Below the pieces are notes generated by a model, which saw only the letters and a program-made list of their open reading frames with translations, ran no database searches and was not told where the DNA came from. A DNA stretch of 64,000 nt. Source: Bradyrhizobium sp. 170. Lineage in GTDB: Bacteria; Pseudomonadota; Alphaproteobacteria; Rhizobiales; Xanthobacteraceae. Shown here piece after piece: positions 17,152-25,095 of the stretch. Positions within the stretch are counted from its first letter, which is position 1. Every line of letters starts with the position of its first letter. A program made the translations under genes and the position numbers. Location of the stretch: contig NZ_CP064703.1 of assembly GCF_023101085.1 (NCBI RefSeq), positions 3,472,001-3,536,000 of the forward strand. The letters are read 5' to 3'.

Positions 17152-18297
17152 TCAGGCGCGGGTAATGCGGTTGCGTCCCTGCGCCTTGGCTGCATAAAGC
17201 GCGCTGTCGGCGCGCGCGAGAAATGTGTCTGACGTCTCGTTCGAATTCAGCGTTGCAACGCCTGCCGACATCGTCACCTTCATGCCGGGCGAGAACGCGC
17301 TCCAGTCGAGATCGGCAATAATGGCGCGCAACCGGTCGAGCGCCCGCATGGCCTGGCCGGCGTCCATGTCGGGCAGCACCAGCAGGAATTCCTCGCCGCC
17401 ATAGCGGCCGAACCGGTCGACGCTGCGGATGTTGGCGAACATGGTGATCGAGAATGTCCGCAGCACCTCGTCGCCGGTCGGATGGCCGTAGGCGTCGTTG
17501 ATGCGCTTGAACCAGTCGAGGTCGATCAGCGCGATGGAGCAGGGCGATCCGCTGCGGGTCGCGCGGGCGATCTCCTCCCCCAGCATTCGCATGATGCAGC
17601 GCCGGTTGGACGCCCCCGTCAATTCGTCGAGTTCGGCAAGCTCCTCGATCCGCTTGTAGGCTGCCTTGAGTTCGGAGCTGCGGTCGTAGAGCATCTTGCG
17701 CATGGTGCTGCCATACAGTCCCACGAAGGCGCATTGACCGATCGTGAGGACATAGGAAAGCATCGCGGCGACACGCTCGGTCGGGGTCGCAATCGGCAGA
17801 CCGATCGGCGTGCTGGTCAGCAGAAAGATCGGGGCGAGGCCAATCATCGTGAGTGTCCACGTGATGATGGCCTGCCGCGAAGTCATCCGCAGCGCGCCGA
17901 ATCCGAAGATCAGGAATACGACGCTGAGGAAGGCAAATCCGATTTCGGGCGCCGCCAGCAGGAAACAGAGCTGAAGCGCGACGTGGCCGCCAACCTGGAA
18001 GATCGTGAGATAGTGATCCTCGAACCGGTCGTTGAAGTGGGCCTCCGACAGCACGACGAAGATCGCCACCAGTCCAATGCCGGCCAGGAAGTAGGTCGAG
18101 GGAAGGGCGATCGAGATGGTGCCGGCGTAGCAATAGACCAGCAGCACCGTGGTGATGAGCGCATAGCTGACGCCTTGCACGGCCAGCATCTGGCGGCGCT
18201 GGCCGGACCGGCGCTTCAATACTTCCGGCGACAGTCGGACCGGCGCGGCCGTACTGTGGGAGCCTTGCCCCTGAAGCAATGAAGCCGCGCTGTTCAT
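17152..18297 (-). CDS. membrane-bound GGDEF diguanylate cyclase
   Basis: A 381-residue inner-membrane enzyme expected to make cyclic di-GMP from two GTP. About six membrane helices occupy residues 40-205, followed by a short coiled linker (SSELKAAYKRIEELAELDELTG) and the GGDEF domain. The active-site signature is GGEEF in RFGRYGGEEFLLVLPDMD. RSVD lies five residues before it and fits the product-inhibition I-site (RxxD). No EAL domain. The membrane part resembles the MASE-like sensory modules only loosely. It is divergent from the ECF sigma factor gene across 418 bp. Confidence 0.92.
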   Translation of the reverse strand: MNSAASLLQGQGSHSTAAPVRLSPEVLKRRSGQRRQMLAVQGVSYALITTVLLVYCYAGTISIALPSTYFLAGIGLVAIFVVLSEAHFNDRFEDHYLTIFQVGGHVALQLCFLLAAPEIGFAFLSVVFLIFGFGALRMTSRQAIITWTLTMIGLAPIFLLTSTPIGLPIATPTERVAAMLSYVLTIGQCAFVGLYGSTMRKMLYDRSSELKAAYKRIEELAELDELTGASNRRCIMRMLGEEIARATRSGSPCSIALIDLDWFKRINDAYGHPTGDEVLRTFSITMFANIRSVDRFGRYGGEEFLLVLPDMDAGQAMRALDRLRAIIADLDWSAFSPGMKVTMSAGVATLNSNETSDTFLARADSALYAAKAQGRNRITRA

Positions 18298-18645
18298 GTC
18301 CCGTCGCTATTGGAGTATGCCCGACGAAACTTTAGGGAATAAAGCCTTTAGGTTTGGTATCTTTTGCAGTCGGATCGGGTCCGTTAAAACCCTGCCATTG
18401 CACTGTTTCGCAACGGAAATCTGCCGGATTCCGATAGCCTGGAACCCCTTGCGCGGGAAACCTTGTGCGTACGCAGATGCTGCCCCGCCGGCGAAGCCTT
18501 GCTAAGGTTGTGGGTGGCGCGTCTTTAAGAAAGTGTTTCCGTATTATGGTACCAATATTTGGGTTCAGCTCGTCATTGCCGGGAAAATGGCCTGGTGATG
18601 TCCGTCTGTGCGGTAGGTCACACATGCACTCCGGACATTGCCGTA

Positions 18646-18670
18646 ATGTGAAGAATCTCACTCTTCACAT
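18646..18670. promoter_or_regulatory. 9-bp inverted repeat in the sigma-factor leader
   Basis: ATGTGAAGA (18646-18654), a seven-base loop, then TCTTCACAT (18662-18670) form a perfect inverted repeat ending 45 bp before the sigma-factor start codon. There is no T-run, so it is not a terminator; it could be an operator or a leader hairpin. The rest of the 418-bp gap from 18298 shows an AT-rich stretch around 18540-18560 and no gene. A weak ECF-like pair (GGAAAA at 18582, CGTCTG at 18603) was seen but is not convincing. Confidence 0.4.
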
Positions 18671-18715
18671 CGAACCGCCGGCCTCTCCCGTCAGACCAAC
18701 TTTGCGAGACGGCCA

Positions 18716-19285
18716 TTGAACGCGTCACAGGCGGCTTCAGACGAAATTCTGATCGCTCGGATCGCTCAAGGCGACCGGCTCGCCATGCAGGTGCTTTACG
18801 GAAGGCACCATGTCAGGGTGTTCCGTTTCGGGCTTCGGCTCGTAAGGGACGAGCAGATTGCGGAAGACCTCATCAGCGAGGTTTTTCTCGATGTGTGGCG
18901 TCAGGCCGGCAAGTTCGAAGGCCGTTCCGCCGTTACCACCTGGCTCCTGGCGATCACGCGGTTCAAGGCCCTTTCGGCACTTCGGCGCCGCAAGGACGTT
19001 GGGTTGGACGATGAGACCGCGAACGCGATCGAGGATACGTCCGACGATCCGGAAGTGGTGGTGCAGAAGAAGGATACGGGTGAAGCGTTGCGCAAGTGCC
19101 TGACGGCGCTTTCGCCAGAGCATCGGGAGATCGTCGATCTCGTCTACTACCACGAGAAGTCCGTGGAAGAGGTGGCCGAAATCGTCGGTATTCCGGAGAA
19201 CACCGTCAAGACGCGCCTGTTTTATGCGCGCAAGAAATTGGCCGAGTTGCTGAAGGCAGCCGGCATAGAGCGAGGTTGGCCATGA
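18716..19285 (+). CDS. ECF RNA polymerase sigma factor
   Basis: A 189-residue ECF sigma factor. Region 2 contains FRFGLRLVRDEQIAEDLISE and FLDVWRQAGKFEGRSAVTTW with LLAITRFKALSALRRR; region 4 contains LTALSPEHREIVDLVYYHEK and the recognition helix IPENTVKTRLFYARKKLAELL. The start is TTG at 18716 with GAGACGG upstream. Its stop overlaps the anti-sigma start as ATGA (19282-19285), so the two are translationally coupled. The group is distinct from SigF at 14784. The presence of a secreted protease gene next in line suggests a cell-envelope or extracellular signal. Confidence 0.9.
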   Translation: MNASQAASDEILIARIAQGDRLAMQVLYGRHHVRVFRFGLRLVRDEQIAEDLISEVFLDVWRQAGKFEGRSAVTTWLLAITRFKALSALRRRKDVGLDDETANAIEDTSDDPEVVVQKKDTGEALRKCLTALSPEHREIVDLVYYHEKSVEEVAEIVGIPENTVKTRLFYARKKLAELLKAAGIERGWP

Positions 19286-19995
19286 TGGCGGCGAGCAAAA
19301 AAGTGCTGGATCAAGAGCCCAGCGAAATCGAGATGCTGTTGCCGTTCCACGCGGCCGGCACCTTGAGCACGCGCGATGCACGCCGCGTCGAGGACGCGCT
19401 CGCCAGCGATCCCGAGTTGGCCCGGCAATACGCCGTCATCCGCGAAGAATATGCCGAGACGATCAGCCTCAACGAGAGCCTGGGTGCGCCTTCCGCGCGC
19501 GCCATGGCAAAGCTGTTTGCTGCGATCGACGGAGAGCCCGTGCGCAAGCCATCGCTTTCGGTCAGCCTGTCCGCCCGGATATCGGAATTTTTCGCAAGGC
19601 TGTCGCCGCGTACGCTGGCCTGGTCGGCGAGCCTCGGCGCCGTGGCGCTGCTGTTGCAGGCCGGCGTGATCGGCGCCGTGCTGATGAAGAACCAGACCGC
19701 TTCGTTCCAGACCGCCTCGCTGAGCCTGAACGAGCCGTCGGCAGCGCCCATCACGCGCGATCTCGCAGGCAGCACCGCGCCGACGCGCGCGCTGGTGCGG
19801 TTTGCGCCGGAAGCCCGTATCGCCGACATCACCACGCTGCTCGAGAATTACCAGGCTTCGATCGTTGACGGCGCCAAGGGTGGCATGTTCCGGCTGCAGT
19901 TCGGTAACAAGGCGATGAGCAAGGAAGAAGTCGCCGGCCTGCTCGCCAGACTGCAGCGCGAGAAGATAGTCAGTCTCGCGGTCGCAACGCCTTAA
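19282..19995 (+). CDS. membrane anti-sigma factor with propeptide-like periplasmic domain
   Basis: A 237-residue single-pass protein. Residues about 12-60 (EIEMLLPFHAAGTLSTRDAR, VEDALASDPELARQYAVI) form an anti-sigma domain of the RsiW/zf-HC2 fold type, here without zinc-binding cysteines. A membrane helix follows (LAWSASLGAVALLLQAGVIG, about residues 113-133). The periplasmic part, about residues 172-235, has ALVRFAPEARIADITTLLEN and GGMFRLQFG with a beta-alpha-beta-beta-alpha-beta pattern like the prodomains of subtilases. Coupled to the sigma gene by ATGA and followed 36 bp later by a subtilase gene, forming a probable regulatory unit. Confidence 0.82.
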   Translation: MMAASKKVLDQEPSEIEMLLPFHAAGTLSTRDARRVEDALASDPELARQYAVIREEYAETISLNESLGAPSARAMAKLFAAIDGEPVRKPSLSVSLSARISEFFARLSPRTLAWSASLGAVALLLQAGVIGAVLMKNQTASFQTASLSLNEPSAAPITRDLAGSTAPTRALVRFAPEARIADITTLLENYQASIVDGAKGGMFRLQFGNKAMSKEEVAGLLARLQREKIVSLAVATP

Positions 19996-20031
19996 GAGGC
20001 AGTCGGGGCGCCCCGGGAAGGCCGAGGTTCC

Positions 20032-21765
20032 ATGGTACACGATGGCCCGAATTGGCTGATGAAGACGCGCCGCGCGGCATTGATTTTGTCGGCGGCGTTT
20101 CTGCCATTGATAGCTTGCGCAGCCTCGGCGGTTCATGCGCAGAGCATCATGCGCACGCCCAATCTCAATGTCGGGGTGCGGACGCCTACCATCAATCCAA
20201 CGGTGACGCCGCGGATCAACCCCACTATCGCGGCCCGGCCGAGCGTGAGCGCCGATCGAGTGGCGCGGACGCCGGCGTCCCGGATCGGCACCATGAGTTC
20301 GACGCTGCGGGCCCGCCCGGGGGCGGGCGTGCCGTCGACGCTTCCCCATGCGCGGTTTTCGCCCAATCTCTATCCGGCTTGCCAGAATGCGTTCCGCGGC
20401 CCCGACGGCGAATGCTTCGATCGTCCGGTCATGTCGGCCGGCAACGGCAACGGCACCTCGGCCAAGAAGGGCAATGGCGGATCGCGCAATAACAACGTGC
20501 AGGCTGCGGTCAATACGCGCGCGGTCCAGAACGAGCTCGTCGCTGAAATCGACGGCGCGCTATCCACCGCCGAGGCCGATGAGCTGGCGCGGCGTCATGG
20601 CCTGGAGCGCATCTCATCGCAAAGTTTCCCGCTGCTCGGCGGCACCATCGGCCTGTTCCGCATCGTCGATCGGCGGCCGGTGGACACGGTGCGCCGCGAG
20701 CTCGCGGCCGATGGCAGCGTGCGTTCGGTGCAGCTCAATTTCCGTTACTTCCTGCAGGACCAGAAGAAGCGCTCGATCGAGGGTGACGCCGCGCAATACG
20801 CCGTCGCCCAGCTCCGGTTGCCGCAGGCGCACGCGCTCGTCCGCGGCATGAACGTCACCATCGCGGTGATCGATTCAGGTGTCGACGTCAAACATCCCGA
20901 ACTCGCCAATTCGGTCGCCGACAGTTTCGACGCGCTCGGCAGCAGCGAAGGTCCGCATGTCCACGGCACCGGCATTGCCGGCGCGATCGTCGCGCATGCC
21001 AAACTGATGGGTAGCGCGCCGGAGGCGAGGTTGCTTGCGATCCGCGCATTCGGCACGGGATCGAAGGGCGCGGAGAGCACGTCCTATGTGATCCTCAGGG
21101 GATTGAATTATGCGGCCGAGCATGGCGCGCAGATCATCAATATGAGCTTTGCCGGCCCAAAGGATCCGCTGATCGAGCGCGGCATCGCCGCCACCGCAGC
21201 CCGTGGCATCCTGATGGTGGCTGCGGCCGGCAATGCGGGGGCGAAATCGCCGCCGCTCTATCCAGCCGCCAATCCGAACGTCATTGCGGTGAGCGGAACC
21301 GACGCGCAGGACAAGCTGTTTGCGGCCTCGAACCGGGGCAACCACATCGCGATAGCAGCTCCGGGCGCGGATATCTTCCTGCCGGCGCCGGATGAAAAAT
21401 ATCAGATCACGTCGGGCACGTCGTTCTCCGCCGCCTATGTCAGCGGCGTTGCGGCGCTGTTGCTGGAGCGCAATCCTGCATTGAAGCCGAACGATGTTCG
21501 CGCGATCCTGGCGAAGACCGCCCGCGATCTCGGCGCCCCCGGCCGCGACGATCAGTTCGGAGCAGGCGAGGCCGACGCCTTTGCTGCGGTCACCGCGGCG
21601 ACCGCCGCGCCGGCAGTTCCGCTTGCCTCGGTTTCCGGCAAGCCCGCGGGAGAAAAAACGCCGGCGCTTGACCCGTCTGCCGATAACGCTTCCGTGAGCC
21701 GGGCGCTGAATGAATCGCCGCCGTCGATGGCGTCGGACAAATCGGCCGCAAACGCCGCGAAATAG
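20032..21765 (+). CDS. secreted S8 family serine peptidase (subtilase)
   Basis: A 577-residue exported subtilisin-like protease. MKTRRAALILSAAFLPLIAC at residue 10 onward is a signal peptide; the ATG at 20032 is preferred because of GAGG upstream. Residues about 45-160 are Thr/Pro/Asn-rich and unordered. A prodomain follows (LVAEIDGALSTAEADELARR, then GGTIGLFRIVD). The catalytic domain has Asp281 in VIDSGVD, His311 in HVHGTGIAG, oxyanion Asn401 in AAAGNAG and Ser464 in SGTSFSAAYVSG, so it should be active. The last 60 residues are Ala/Pro-rich. Third gene of the sigma/anti-sigma unit. Confidence 0.92.
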   Translation: MVHDGPNWLMKTRRAALILSAAFLPLIACAASAVHAQSIMRTPNLNVGVRTPTINPTVTPRINPTIAARPSVSADRVARTPASRIGTMSSTLRARPGAGVPSTLPHARFSPNLYPACQNAFRGPDGECFDRPVMSAGNGNGTSAKKGNGGSRNNNVQAAVNTRAVQNELVAEIDGALSTAEADELARRHGLERISSQSFPLLGGTIGLFRIVDRRPVDTVRRELAADGSVRSVQLNFRYFLQDQKKRSIEGDAAQYAVAQLRLPQAHALVRGMNVTIAVIDSGVDVKHPELANSVADSFDALGSSEGPHVHGTGIAGAIVAHAKLMGSAPEARLLAIRAFGTGSKGAESTSYVILRGLNYAAEHGAQIINMSFAGPKDPLIERGIAATAARGILMVAAAGNAGAKSPPLYPAANPNVIAVSGTDAQDKLFAASNRGNHIAIAAPGADIFLPAPDEKYQITSGTSFSAAYVSGVAALLLERNPALKPNDVRAILAKTARDLGAPGRDDQFGAGEADAFAAVTAATAAPAVPLASVSGKPAGEKTPALDPSADNASVSRALNESPPSMASDKSAANAAK

Positions 21766-21839
21766 CGTGCTGCGCGGTGATTTTCCGGCAATCTCCCCGA
21801 ACACAAGGTTAAAAAAATCGCCTGGCGTTTTGAACGTTC

Positions 21840-21975
21840 GGGAGGGTGCTGCGACTTATCTATGTGGGAGCGGTAATCCCTCCCCATCGGCTGTATTAGG
21901 CGCGAGCGCCCATCCACCCCAAGCGCCCATATGGCTTGACCCGTCCGGTTGTCCCCCCGGACGGGTCTTTTATTT
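21840..21975 (+). ncRNA. candidate small RNA ending in an intrinsic terminator
   Basis: The 547-bp gap between the subtilase and TIGR03809 genes contains a structured, non-coding stretch. GGGAGGG (21840-21846) can pair with CCCTCCC (21878-21884), GGCGCGAGCGCC near 21900 forms a tight hairpin, and a strong terminator ends the unit at 21975. The exposed UCCCUCCCC resembles anti-Shine-Dalgarno loops of alphaproteobacterial trans-acting sRNAs. TTGAAC at 21830 is a possible -35, but no convincing -10 is seen, so the 5' end is uncertain. I do not recognise a named RNA family. The remaining 21976-22312 shows no gene. Confidence 0.35.
21938..21975 (+). terminator. rho-independent terminator
   Basis: GACCCGTCCGG (21938-21948) pairs perfectly with CCGGACGGGTC (21957-21967) around an eight-base loop and is followed by TTTTATTTT. 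It is the strongest intrinsic terminator in the window. It lies 170 bp after the subtilase stop, further than expected for that gene alone, which supports a separate transcript ending here. Confidence 0.75.
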
Positions 21976-22312
21976 TCGGCACAGGTTTTTTGGAAGAAGC
22001 CGCGTCGCGTGCGGCGCCGCGCGGGCTTGCCGACCACGGACTTTCCGTTCGCCCGTGTGGGGCGCGGTATTCCCTCGTGTCTTCCCAAACGAAATTATCA
22101 AGACTCGCTTCGCAAAGCGGCCATGCTGCCGTGCAGCTTGACGGTGAACAGAGCTGACAACTCCGTATTTGTCCGGATTTCTTCGATCGCTGCGCGCTCC
22201 GTAGCTCCACGTACTGGACAAGAAGAAAGTTTTCCACAGAATATACCTGTCACGTCCAATTGATTCGTCTCAGGTTGCGTCTTGCGTCCGTCTCTCTCTT
22301 ACGGGCTGATTT

Positions 22313-22831
22313 ATGGCACATCCTGCAGACGTAGCGCGCGGCCGCAATATCATTGCGCGCTGGTGCAACCTTGCCGAGCAACGGCTGGAACACCTTACTG
22401 AACTGTTCGAGACCGGGCGCTGGCGCCGCTATCACACCGAACTCGAATTTCTCGAAAACATCCAGGAAGCCAAGGCCGCCGTCGAAACCTGGCGTGACCT
22501 GTTGAGCCGCGAAGCTTCGCTGGAAAACACCGCGATCGACCTGGCCTGGCTTGGCCGCCGTCGTACGGCGCCGCTGCTGCGGACGCCGCTGCCACGCGAT
22601 GAAGGGTTCCGTCAGCCGGTTGTACAGCTTCAACCGAAACCGGCACCAGTTGCGGCGCCGCCGCCGCGCGACATCCCCGCCGACGTTCTGGTCGCGCTGG
22701 AAAGCCGGCTCGCCGTCGCGGACGATGCGCCGTCCGTGCCCGCCGCGCCGGCGCTGGACGAAATGTCGTTGCTGGCGCGCGATCTCGACGCAATGAAGGA
22801 CCGCTATCCGCTGCTGCGCAACGCGCTGTAG
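22313..22831 (+). CDS. TIGR03809 family protein
   Basis: A 172-residue protein of a small family that I associate with Bradyrhizobium and Rhodopseudomonas. The N-terminal two thirds are helical (NIIARWCNLAEQRLEHLTEL and RYHTELEFLENIQEAKAAV); then comes a Pro/Ala-rich linker (KPAPVAAPPPRDIPADVLV) and a short C-terminal helix ending DAMKDRYPLLRNAL. No catalytic motif and no signal peptide. It is convergent with, and 9 bp from, the TIGR03808 gene; the two families are named together because they tend to be neighbours. Function unknown. Confidence 0.8.
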   Translation: MAHPADVARGRNIIARWCNLAEQRLEHLTELFETGRWRRYHTELEFLENIQEAKAAVETWRDLLSREASLENTAIDLAWLGRRRTAPLLRTPLPRDEGFRQPVVQLQPKPAPVAAPPPRDIPADVLVALESRLAVADDAPSVPAAPALDEMSLLARDLDAMKDRYPLLRNAL

Positions 22832-22840
22832 CGGCGCGAA

Positions 22841-24211
22841 CTAGCGCCGCACCGCGTTGCCTCCGACCACCACCTGCGCGTAGCGCTGGGCGCCTTCGGC
22901 TGACAGATCGGTCGTAATGGTGCGGGCATGGTCGAGGCCGACCACGGCGCCGCGCGGGGTTTCCGAAATCATATTGTTGTTGACCAGCGCTGTGCCGGCG
23001 CCGGGCATTACCGACACCCCGACGCCGACGAAGGCGTTTCGGATCACGTTGCCTGTGATGGCGACGTCGCGGAGATATTTGCCCCAGCCGGCAATGATCC
23101 CGAACGAGGGCGCGTTCTCGATCACGTTGCCGGTCACGGAAGAATCCGCCTCGACATAGATGCCGATCCCGGCGTCGTCGTCGGGCGCGGTGCCGATCGG
23201 CCGCTTCGGCAGCAGATTGCGGATGATGTTGCCCTGCACGACGGCGATGCGTCCGCCTTCGTTGAAATTGCAGACGGAGACGCCGACGGCCGCGCCATCC
23301 ACCGTGTTGTTGGCGATCACGGCGCCTTCGAACGCGAATTCCGAATAGAGCGCGACCTCGCGGACATTGCTGACACTGTTGTCCGTGATGTGGATGTTGG
23401 ATGCCGAATTGCCGCGCACCGCGGAGTAGTCGCAATTTTTGATGCGATTGCCCCGCACGATCACATTGCCGGCGCGGAAAGCATTGATGGCGTTGCCATA
23501 TTGCCCGGAGCCGCCGGGGCCGGCCTTGATGTCCTCGATGCGGTTGTCGATCACCAGCGTGCCGTCGTCACCGATCGCCGTGCGCAGGATCTCGATGCCG
23601 TTGTCATTCGTATCCCTGATGGTGTTGCGGGAGACGATCAGGCCCAGCGCATCGAACGAAACCACCGCCGTGGTCGCGATCCTGGTGAAGATGTTGCCTG
23701 AGATGTCGCCGGTCACCTGCTCGAGCCAGATGCCGTTGCCGCCGCTGGCCGTGATTTCGCAATCGGCGATGCGGACGTCGCGCCCGCCGAGGCAATGCAC
23801 GAGCCCGCGCCGCTCCGGCAGCGAAACGCCGCCGCCATCGAACGTGATGCCGGTCAGGCCGACATTGCTGGCGCCTTCGCCCTGCAGCATCGAAGGACCG
23901 CCATTGAAGACGAGCTTGGTTGCGCCGCGCACGCCGAGCAGTTGCGTGCCGCTTTGCAGGCGAAGCATGCCGGTGCGATAGACCCCCGGCGGCAGCGCCA
24001 GCGGCGCTTGCGCGCGCGCGGCTTCGTCGATCGCGCGTTGCAGTTTCGCGGTTTGATCGTCGGGGCTACCGGGACGGACGCCGTACTGCGTGACGTCGCG
24101 CCCGAGCGTGGAGGTGAGGGGCGCCGCGCGTGCGGCGTCGGGCGACATTGCAAGCGCGCCTGCCACACCGGCAGCGGACGTTCCAATGAGATGGCGGCGG
24201 TTCATGTCCAT
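22841..24211 (-). CDS. TIGR03808 family Tat-exported parallel beta-helix repeat protein
   Basis: A 456-residue exported protein. MDMNRRHLIGTSAAGVAGAL is a twin-arginine signal with cleavage after AARA. The mature part is a right-handed parallel beta-helix of about a dozen 20-24-residue turns, shown by recurring N-x-I or N-x-V patterns such as ISGNIFTRIATT, VSRNTIRDTNDNGIEI, VRGNRIKNCDYSAVRG, ITDNSVSNVREVALYS and VTGNVIENAPSFGI. This fold is common in polysaccharide lyases and carbohydrate-binding proteins, but no catalytic residues are evident. GAGGG about eight bases upstream supports the start at 24211. Convergent partner of TIGR03809. Confidence 0.88.
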   Translation of the reverse strand: MDMNRRHLIGTSAAGVAGALAMSPDAARAAPLTSTLGRDVTQYGVRPGSPDDQTAKLQRAIDEAARAQAPLALPPGVYRTGMLRLQSGTQLLGVRGATKLVFNGGPSMLQGEGASNVGLTGITFDGGGVSLPERRGLVHCLGGRDVRIADCEITASGGNGIWLEQVTGDISGNIFTRIATTAVVSFDALGLIVSRNTIRDTNDNGIEILRTAIGDDGTLVIDNRIEDIKAGPGGSGQYGNAINAFRAGNVIVRGNRIKNCDYSAVRGNSASNIHITDNSVSNVREVALYSEFAFEGAVIANNTVDGAAVGVSVCNFNEGGRIAVVQGNIIRNLLPKRPIGTAPDDDAGIGIYVEADSSVTGNVIENAPSFGIIAGWGKYLRDVAITGNVIRNAFVGVGVSVMPGAGTALVNNNMISETPRGAVVGLDHARTITTDLSAEGAQRYAQVVVGGNAVRR

Positions 24212-24360
24212 GGTCGATGCCCTCGTATAATGCAGATCGCGGCATTCGCGCCTTCATAGGTATCGCGAAATTGCGGCTGGGCATGGTGAAGACCGGGAAG
24301 AAAGGCGGCGATTGTTCAGGGTAGGGTTAATGTTGGGTGCGAGCGCGATCCGCGGTCCGG

Positions 24361-24445
24361 AGGGTGGGCAAAGCGCAGCGTGCCCACCAGATGGCTCAGC
24401 GGATGAAACTGGTGGGCACGGCGCGAAGAGCGCCTTTGCCCACCC
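24361..24445. repeat. GGGTGGGCAAAGC-type palindromic repeat (copy 2)
   Basis: Ends AGGGTGGGCAAAGCGC and CGCCTTTGCCCACCC with inner arms GTGCCCACCAG and CTGGTGGGCAC match copies at 12746 and 42719. It starts 150 bp upstream of the TIGR03808 start and ends 5 bp before the stop of the pyroglutamyl-peptidase gene, so it again sits at a 3' gene end. The stretch 24212-24360 holds nothing else recognisable. Confidence 0.85.
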
Positions 24446-24450
24446 GAAAG

Positions 24451-25095
24451 TTACACAGCCCTTCGCGCCAGCCGCACCATTTCCAGCAGCATCGCTTCGC
24501 CGGCGTCGACCAGCTCTTCCAGCGTGATGCGCGAAAGCCCCTTGCGCCTGAGCGCGCCGCCGCGCGCCAGCGGCGGGATGTGGACGAAGGCGGCGAGGCG
24601 GGGGCCGTTGTCGGCATTGACGGTCTCGATCGCGCGCCAGCTCAAATAGTTGCAGAGGTAGCTTCCGGCATCGCGCGAGGCGCGGGCGTCGAGGCCGGTA
24701 CCCTTGGCCGCACGCAGCAATTTCGCGGTATGCGGGCCGAATCGCTGGGCGTCGGCGCCGTCCGCGATCGACCCCTTGCGGGCGCGGGTTTGCGCGGCAT
24801 CGGGCCATAACATGGTGACAGCATTGCGGGCGCGGGTTTCGATACGCACAAACTTGGTGCGGCCGGCCAGGCCGAACATCAGCATCGCGTGCGGCTTGTG
24901 TTCTGCGAGCGCCAGCGGCAATTCACGGTCGACCGCCTTGTAGGTTACGGGAAAGATATGACTGGATAGCTCGACGTCGGTGAAGGCGGGGCGACGCAAC
25001 CGCGTCAGCCGCGCCACAAGCGGCTGCGTTGGATTGTAGGGCGCACCGGGAAACGGGCCGAAGCCGGTGACGAGAATGCGAAGTTTTTCGCTCAC
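24451..25095 (-). CDS. pcp: pyroglutamyl-peptidase I (C15 family)
   Basis: A 214-residue cytoplasmic cysteine peptidase that removes N-terminal pyroglutamate. The catalytic triad is visible: Glu in KFVRIETRARN, Cys in GSYLCNYLSW and His in AAFVHIPPLA. The N-terminal ILVTGFGPFPGAPYNPT is the family signature. The start is GTG; GTGA (25092-25095) overlaps the stop of meaB, so the two are translationally coupled. Functional linkage with the mutase chaperone is not obvious and may only reflect operon sharing. Confidence 0.92.
   Translation of the reverse strand: MSEKLRILVTGFGPFPGAPYNPTQPLVARLTRLRRPAFTDVELSSHIFPVTYKAVDRELPLALAEHKPHAMLMFGLAGRTKFVRIETRARNAVTMLWPDAAQTRARKGSIADGADAQRFGPHTAKLLRAAKGTGLDARASRDAGSYLCNYLSWRAIETVNADNGPRLAAFVHIPPLARGGALRRKGLSRITLEELVDAGEAMLLEMVRLARRAV

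Noticed and set aside
21896..22237. A 113-codon minus-strand frame over the candidate sRNA and downstream gap
   Set aside because: No ribosome site and no conserved pattern; it covers the terminator and structured region.
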